Origin: Anaerobacillus alkaliphilus
Lineage (GTDB): Bacteria > Bacillota > Bacilli > Bacillales > Anaerobacillaceae
Direction: 5' to 3'
Assembly (NCBI RefSeq): GCF_004116265.1
Contig: NZ_QOUX01000026.1
Coordinates: 124,001 to 188,000 of the forward strand
DNA: 64,000 nucleotides
The position numbers and the translations under genes are program-made. Position 1 is the first letter of the stretch. Every line of letters starts with the position of its first letter. The notes below the pieces were generated by a model. That model worked only from the letters and a program-made list of their open reading frames with translations, was not told the DNA's origin and made no database searches. Shown here in pieces: positions 34,682 through 43,600 of this stretch.

Positions 34682-37600
34682 TTAGTTTTTCGTTTCGCCA
34701 TTTCGTAAAATTTCATAAGCACGATCAAGTAGTTTGTCAGTTTCCTCTAATTCAGGGAATTGCGCAATGTACGCATCCACTTCTTTCATTAACTTATCCA
34801 CTACTTCAAATGAAACCCAAGGTTGAAGTTCATCTTCGGATATAAAGAGTCCTTCGACTGTTTTCATTAAGTTCTTAATAGATTGTTCCAAGTTTTGAGT
34901 TTGTTCCTCAACTTTAATCGTAACGTAGATCGTCTTACTTACTGATTGATCAGCCTTAGTAAAGGTTAACGTTACCCTCTCTGTCACAGAATGCGAGATG
35001 CTATTCGTATTTCCGAGATATACTGAATTCGTTGTTTCAGATACAGTTAAGTAATTCGAATGTAACTGCTCTCCTGTTACTTGTAACGTAATCGTATCGT
35101 TCACTTCCACACCATCTTTAAGGCGAATGATAAGGTTTGTAATATCACCTTCTTGGCCAACAGCGATAGTTGCCATATCTTCGTATTTCTCAAGTTCGAG
35201 TTCTAATTCTACTAGAACCTCTTCCGGAGTTGGAACCGGTGAAACAGGAGGTGCAGTTGGTGGGTGGACCGGCGGGTGGTTAACCACTTGAACAACTTGA
35301 CGAAGCTTAGCCACTGTCAGTCCTTCACCACTGTCGATTAGCTCCTGAATTCGTTGTTTATAGAGGTTGTGATTATTGTAATTCACATACGTATAATCAA
35401 CCTGCTTATAATTTATGATTACTTCTAACTCATATAAGTCTAACTCGTTAAGGTCCTCAGTTATTTTTGTTAAGAAAGTAGTGATCATTCGATCGTTCAC
35501 ACCTAGCACAATCTCAATAATGTCCTCTTTCGTTAGCTCATCTCCGGCTTGAACTCGTATATTGATCGCTGTTCGGTATTCATCAATGGCTCTATAAATA
35601 TCTAAGAGATTTTTATACCCAACTAAATCCTCCAATTGATACCAGTGGAATTGGGTTGGATTATTTACAATCACTGCAAGTTTCTCAGCCACTTCACGGG
35701 CTTCAACTTCTTCATTTACTTTAATAACAATTTGTTCAACTTGGGCCTTTGTTAAATTGCCGTGCGTGTTGTAGTGATCATTGAGCTGCTTACGATATTC
35801 TTCCTCGTTCTTCCATAGAATAAAATCATATACATGATCATAGTCATATTTAAATAATTCACGAAGCGTGTACACGTCGACATTTAAAGGATTATCATTG
35901 ATAACTGCTAACAACTTGGACTCATTCACTTCTTGAACTAAGTTTGTTAGTTCTTCAACAGTTATCGACCCGTTCTCTTCTATAAAAGCAGTAACTGCTT
36001 GGCGATAGTCTTGTAAGTTATGGTATTTAACCAAGTCCCAACCAATAACCTGTGCAAGTTCCCAATCCTCAAAGCCAGTTCTGTTATTAATAACGGCTTG
36101 AAGCGCCTCATGTTTGTTAATCCCATCAACAATTCTCGAAATATCTTCAACCGTTAATTTTTTTCCTTCCGCATTGTCATGTGCTAATTTAATTGCCACA
36201 CGATAAGCATTCAAGAACTCAGAATAAGAATGAACATTGCCTCGGTTTAGCACCTCTTCTAGATGACGCATCGTAAATGTTTCTGGGTTTGCATTGATAT
36301 AAGCTAAGCTTAGATCTCTATTCGTATCCCAAACAACACGTTGAACATCAGCATGTGTAAGGTTACCATTCTTTGTATGCCATGCTGCAATTGCTTGGCG
36401 ATACTCTGGTAAGCGATCTTCTCTGTCATGACTAACTCCTACTAGTAAATGAAGCGCACTAAATGTGAAACTAGTAGGTTTGTCGTTAATCTCTTTTAGC
36501 GCAGCCTCTACTTGTGCTCTATAGAATGACTGGTTTGCATCATGTAATACTGAGACAATTTCAGCAACAGTTAAATGACGATTTAATTGCTCTAATTTCT
36601 TCTTAACCTCTGAACGATAATGCCCCAGTCTTTCCTCGTAAACTGATACATCCCATTGGAAATGAAGGAGTGTTACAAAGGTAAACGTGTCTGGATTTGC
36701 ATTAATTTCTGCCGCCGCGATGTTTTGAAGGTCCTCAGTATATAGCTGATTTCCTCTATTTATTGCTTGATACATTTCATGAATTGTTAGGTGACCGCCT
36801 TTTTCGGCTATCTTTTCTTTAATCGCTTGTCGATAGTATTCCAGACGATCTTCTACTACGTAGGCTCTAATCTTCCTCAACGTCTCAAATGTAAACGTAT
36901 CTGGATTTGCATTAATGTGAGCTAAGGCTTCTAGTTCCATTAGTTCAGCTGCTAATTGATTGGCTTCATTAATTGCATTCTCAATTTCATTCAAAGTAAG
37001 TGCGGTACCTTTATCAGTGCGCTTCTCTGCAATCACTTGACGGTAATATTGAAGTCGCTCTTCAAGTAGGTGTACATGAAGACCTAATTTTGTTAATGCC
37101 TCGAAGCTAAATCCACTTGGATTATCATTGATTTCTGCTAATGCTTCCGTAAATAGCGACTCATTAATTGAAACAACTAGATTTTCTAGTTCTTTTACTG
37201 TAGTAAAAGGTTTTTCCTGATTTATCAACCGATCAATGATTGCTGCTTTATATGCATTAAAGTTTTCTTCTCTAATAATTGGTAACCAATTAAGTGCCTG
37301 ATTTAATTGCTGCAGTGTCAGGTCCTCTGGATGATTATTAATTGCTGCAAGTCTACTTTGGCCATTAACAGTTTGGATAATAGTAGTGATTTGTTCCACT
37401 GTTAAACTTCCATAGTTTTCATGAGAAGTAATCGCCTCATGATATGCGTTAAACAAATTCCTTTGAATGTTATAGCCTTGTGCCACATACCATAAATCAT
37501 CATACGTAAAGTGAGCGTTGGCATTAATGTATTTTGCCATTTCCGTATTATTTACGCTCATAATTATTTGTTGAACAGCTTGCTCAGTTAACCACCCGAG

Positions 37601-40600
37601 AGTAGACTTACGTTCAACAAGCGCTTGGCGATATTGGCTCATAAACTGTTGTCTAACGTTATGTGCTGCACGATTTAACCATTCGAAGCTAACTGTTTCA
37701 GTTTCATCATTTACAATTTCTAAAGCAATTGCTCTGATATTGTTGTTCACTACATTAACAGCCGCTTCAACTTCTTGCTTAGTTAAGTTCGCACCTTTTT
37801 GAGTACGTCTTTGATTAATTTCTTGCTGATAATAGCTTAATAGATTCTGATCTGCATAGACGTTAATCGCAGAAAATAAGTCGCTAATACTAAATGTTAG
37901 TGGATTGGCATTAATTCGAGCCAACGCCTGTGTTTGGTTAATAGCCCTAACGACATTTTCAATCTCTTGTTTCGTTAAAGGTACCTCAGAAGCATTAACA
38001 GCCTCTACTAATGCAACACGATAAGCATTTAGATATTCCTGTCTAGCGCTATAAATTCCAGCTATTTGTAACATTTGATACGTTACTTCAGCTGGTTTTT
38101 TATTGATTTGATCTAGCATTGTTTCTTGAATATTATTATTCGTTTCAATCACTAAATCAGCTAACGTATCAATCGTAAACGGCTTGGCTGCCTTATTAAT
38201 AGCTTCTTGGTAATAGCTAACTAACTCCGAACGTACTGTTGCGTCACGATAGTACGAGAAAAAAGTATGGTTACCATCACGAGTTCTAAACGCTAATGCA
38301 TCACGTAGCAACTCAAAACTTACGTTAGTTGGAGTTAAATTGATTGTTTCAAGAGCAACAAAGCGATCAACGCTACCAACCACTTCTTCAATCAATGGAC
38401 GAGTTAGAGTCATGTCGCTAAAGCGGTTGGTCATCGCTTCACGGTACCTTGCCAAATTCGCTGCTTTCGCCCAGCTTACTACCTCTTGTAAGTCAGTAAA
38501 GCTAAAGTTAGAACAATTGTTATTAATACGTTCAACAGCAGAAGCTAATGACTGACTGTTTACTGTTAAGATAACCACTTGAATTGCTTCAATTGTTAAC
38601 ACACCATCTTTACGAGCTTCCACAAGCGCTTGACGATATTCAGCAAAACGCACAAACACTAATTCATTAATGCCTATTTGCTGAAGTGCATAATAATCAA
38701 TTGTTTCAGGGTTGTTATTAAGGGCATCTAGAGCCGACACTCTAGAAATACTATTGTACACCTGGTTTAAGTCATGAGCTGTTAAGTCCCGTTGAACTTC
38801 AGCCTTAAGTTTTACTAAAGCATCTAAGAACAGTGGGAACATCCAGTTGTTTACATAAACCAATGGTTCAAAGACATCTGGTGTCATCGCCGGTAAATTG
38901 CCGTTAATCGCAGCTAACTTTTCTTTTTCAGCCGCCTCGTTCACTCCAATAATTAACTGACGAAGTTCCGGTTGGGTTAACAAACCATTTGCTAGCGCAT
39001 CACGTATTGCTTGTTTATACTTCTCGAAGTAAGTTGGATAGAATTGTACATGTTCTCTATAGCCAACCGCCCAACTTAGGTTATTGATGGTAAACTCAGG
39101 GTTCGTTAACACTTGTTCTACCGCATAGGCATGAGTAGAGTCTTGGACGATGGTAATAACTTCATTTCTCGATAATGAGCCTTGCTTAGCAGCTTTTGCC
39201 GCTGCTAATAAATCACGAGCGTTTTCAAAGTTCTCTTCATAAGTCCAAACAAGAGTTGATAATAAACTATAAGTTAAGTTGGCAATGTCGTCATTAATTA
39301 CGTCGAGCGCTTCTTGGCCATTTGTTGTACCTCGTTCATGAACAATTTGAACAAGTCCTTTTAGGATGGCTAACGTTAATTCTTCGTCACCTTTTAAGAA
39401 CTCAATAATCTCCTGACGATACTCTTCAAGTAATGCTGGTTCTACTCTATCATTAACAGCTGTTTGCAAATGATAGTAATCAAAACCTTCTGGGTTTCGA
39501 ACAATCTCTGCTAAACTACTAATTGGATCTGCATGTCTTGGTCGCGCTGGTTTGAAGCTTTCTAACTCAGCTTCAAGAGCTAAATATCTCTCATAACCTT
39601 CTTGGTCAAAGTCACTTGCTTGGACCCCTAGGCTAAATGCTTCTTGAACCGCTAAATACGCTGTTAAGTAAACTACTTGAGCCTCAGCTGCATTTTCTGA
39701 TGTAACTGTTCCAAAATCTTTAAGTTCTACTAGTAATTCATTCGCGTGGGCTAATGCTTCTTCTAACGAAAGACCGAACTCTTCTAGTCGCTCTAGAACA
39801 GCTGCAAGTTTGTCTAAACCAACAAGCTGTGTTTCTGCAACTCCTAGATCACGAGCTTGCTTCACTAAGTTTTGTGCTAGGCTCACCTTCATCCGTACTT
39901 CTTGAAGATTTCCTTCATTAACCTCAGATGCTAGTGGTAAGTTCGCTAACGCTTCATTCGCTTTCGCTAATGCTTCTACTTGTGCCGCTTCGATCTCTTG
40001 GATTTTTGCTTCTGCTAGTGCGAGTTTACTAATACCAACAAAGTCTCCATCAACCGCACCTTTTGTTCTTGCATCTGCCACCGCTTGTTGTGCAGCTACC
40101 AGCTTCGCCTTCGTATCTGCGAGATTTTGAGGTGTAATTAATGACTGGATTGGTACTAAAGTAATTTTTTCATTAGCAATTTTAATTGCTGCAGACTTCG
40201 CTTCTACTAACTGTTTCACTTTTGCTTGAACAGCAGTGAAAGCTGCAAGGTTTTCAAATTCACTTTCGTAAGCTCCTACAGCTATTGCTCGCTCAATTGC
40301 ACCTTCTAAAAATTCAACTCTCTCTTTTACCGCTGCTAGATTTTCATAATTGATCTCTGTTACAGCTGGTAATTCAGAGATTAATAAGTTTACTAAAACA
40401 ATGTTTCCATAGAGGTCCTCGAAGAATACGGCTACTGCCTCTTTTGCTGCAGCAAGAACATCTAACCCTACAAAGTCAGCTTCCACTGCACCTTTTGCTT
40501 TCGCATCGGTGATTAGCGATTCTGCTTGCTTAATCTTGTCAGATACAGCTCTGAAATTTGCTACCGTAATTTCTGAAGCCGCTAAAATTTCCGCTAACGC

Positions 40601-43600
40601 TGCATTTGCCGCTTCGATTGCTTCTAGCTTTTGAATATTAATTTCTTCAATTCTATCTTGAAGTGGCGCTACTTTCTCTAATCCAACGAAGTCGTCATCT
40701 GTCGCCGTTTTTGCTTTCGCAATGGCAATTAATTCAAATAACTTCTCTAATTGCTTTTCAACTTGGCGCACCGTTTCAACCGTAACATCCTCTACTTGAG
40801 GTAACGTTGCTAATGCTTGGTTAACCGCTTCGATTGCTAAGCGCTTGTCTTCTTCAAGTTGAGCAATTTTCTCAACCGCTGCCGATACTTTTGCTAAGCC
40901 TGAAAAATCAGCTTCTTTTACCGCAATTGATTTCGCGAATTCGACCGCTTCTTTTGCTGCAGCAATTAGTTGTCTAACCTCATTGATGTTTTCGTACGTA
41001 ATCTCATCAGCCACAGGAATAAGCGCTAATTTTTCGTTTGCTGCTTGAAGTGCTGCTTGTTGATTTCCAACTAACTCAGCTACTCTTTCTTTCACAGCTA
41101 CATACTTCTCAAGATCTGTGAAGTCCGCGTCTACTGCTCCAGCTGCTTTTGCTGATTGGATCGCTAATTCAACAGCCACTAGTTTTGATTTTGCAGCATC
41201 TAATGATTGATACGTAACTTCCGCTAGTGCTGGTAGGTTTGCAATCGCTTGATTTACGATCGTGATTTCTGCTTGCATTACTGCTTGTAGTTCAGATACT
41301 TTGTCTTTTGCAGGCTGTAAGCGATCCTTACCTACAAAGTCAGCTGCTAGCGCACCTTTTGCTTTTGCTTCAGCGACTAAATCAAGCGCAACTTGAATTT
41401 TTGGTACTAGTGCTCTAAAGTTCGCTACTGTAATGTCTTTAACTTCCGGAATTTCAGCAAGTGCTTCATTTGCTCTTGCAATTGCATCCGTTTTCTCTTT
41501 CGTTAACTCAGCAACCTTTGCTTCAGCAGTTGTTAAACGAATAAGATCTTCAAAGCTACTATCCGTAGCGCCAAGCTCTTTTGCCATGTTTACTGCTGCT
41601 CTTGCTGCCGCTGTTTTTTCCGTTGCATCGACTAACGTTGCAAACGTAATCTCATCAACTAGTGGCACAAGACCAATCAGTTCATTTGCTTGTTCAATCG
41701 CTTCTTCTAATGTTGTTAATAACAAATCTACTTTTGCTTGCGCTTCAGCGATTTTTGCAAAGTGAGGGAAATCAGCTAGTCTTGCCCCATGTTCCTTCGC
41801 TACCGCTACTTTTTCTTTTGCCGTTGCAATTAATGCCTGTACTTCTTCAACGTTTTCTGCCGTAATTTTCTCGACAGCTGGAATTGTATTGATCGCTGTA
41901 TTTGCAGCTTGAATAGCTATTGCTTTTGATTCAAGCATTTCGTTTACTTTCGCTTCAAATGCTGTCAGCTTAGATAGATTTTCAAACACTGCGTCAGTCG
42001 CACCTTTTTCTTTTGCTGCTGTAACAGCTGCACGAACCGTTTGTGCTACTTCGTTCATTTCTTCAAGGTTGGCATACGTAATCTCTGTCATTGCCGGAAG
42101 ATCACTGATCGCTTTGTTTGCCGCTGCAATCGCTTCAGCTTTTAAGGCTTCAAGTGCTTCTACTTTTTCCGTCACTAAGGCAATACTCTCAAAGCCTGTG
42201 ATGTCAGCTTCCGTGACTCCGAACTGTTTCGCTTCCGCTACAGCAGTGACAGCTAGATCAAGTTTTGTTCTAGTATCTACTAAGTTAGCAAACGTAATTT
42301 CTTCTAAGGCAGGTATGCTAGCAATCGCTTGGTTTGCTTTGTTTAATGCTTCTGCCTTTACTTGTTGTAAATTATCAATACGCTCTTTTAGAGCTACGAT
42401 TTTCTCTAAACCAACAAAATCAGCATCAACCGCTGTTTTTGCTTTAGCCGTTGCAATTAAATCAGCAAGCGTAGCTAATTGAGCTTCTACTTCAGCAAGA
42501 TTTGTGTACGTTACATCTGTCACTACAGGTAGAGATGCTAACGCCTCGTTAACAGCAACAATTGCTTGACGTTTTTCTTCTTCAAGCTGGGCAACCTTTG
42601 CAATTGCTTGATTTAATGCTGGTAAGCCAACAAAGTGAGCGTCAGTTGCTCCTTTTGTTTTTGCTTCGGCAATCGCTGTTTTCGCCGCTTCAATTAGTTC
42701 TTTAACCGCCGCTAAGTTTGCAAATGTTACATTAGTTGGTACTATAGCAATTTTTTCATTTGCTACTTCAATCGCCGCTGCACGTTCTGCTACTAATGCA
42801 GCTACTTTTTCTTCTAACGCTGTTAAGAGAGCAAGATTTTCAAAATCAGCATCTGTCGCATTTTTTTCTTTTGCTGTTTCGATTGCTTGCTTAGCTGCAG
42901 CAACCTTCGCTTCTGTATCAGCTAAGTTTGTAAAGTTTACATCAGCTACTACCGGTAACGCTGCAAGAGCACCATTTGCGGCTGTGATTGCTTCACGTGT
43001 TCCTTCGTCTAACTGAGCAATTTTTGCAATTGCAGCTGTTAGTTTTGCTAAATTGGAAATGTTGTTATCTACTGCAGCTTTTGCTTTTGCTGCTTCAACG
43101 GCTGTCTTTGCTTCTTCTACTATAGGACGTGTCGCTTCAATGTTGCTGTACGTAATCTCTGCTGGGATTAACTCAATTTTTTCCTTGGCTACACGAACGG
43201 CCTCGTCTCTTTCAGCTAGCAACTGTTTTACCTTTGTATCTGCTGCTGTTAGTGGTGCTAATCCTTCAATTGTTACGCCTTTATCCGCTGCCTCAGCAAT
43301 TGCTTTTCTCACATCAACAAGAAGTTGTTGGACCTCTAATAAATTACTAAAAGTAATCTCATCAACAGCTGGGATTTGCGCTAATTTTGTAGTCGCAACT
43401 TCTCTAGCTGTGTTTCTTTCAGCAACTAATTGTTCTACCCGTTGGTTTGCCGCTACGACTCGCGCATAGTCTCTTACTTTTTCAATGTCCGTTTGAGTAA
43501 CGCCAGCGTCTTTTGCTGCTACAATCGCATTATTGACTGCTGTTACACGAGTTTGTAACCCTTCTAAGGCAATTGCTTGAACATTGCCTGGGTTTGTTGG

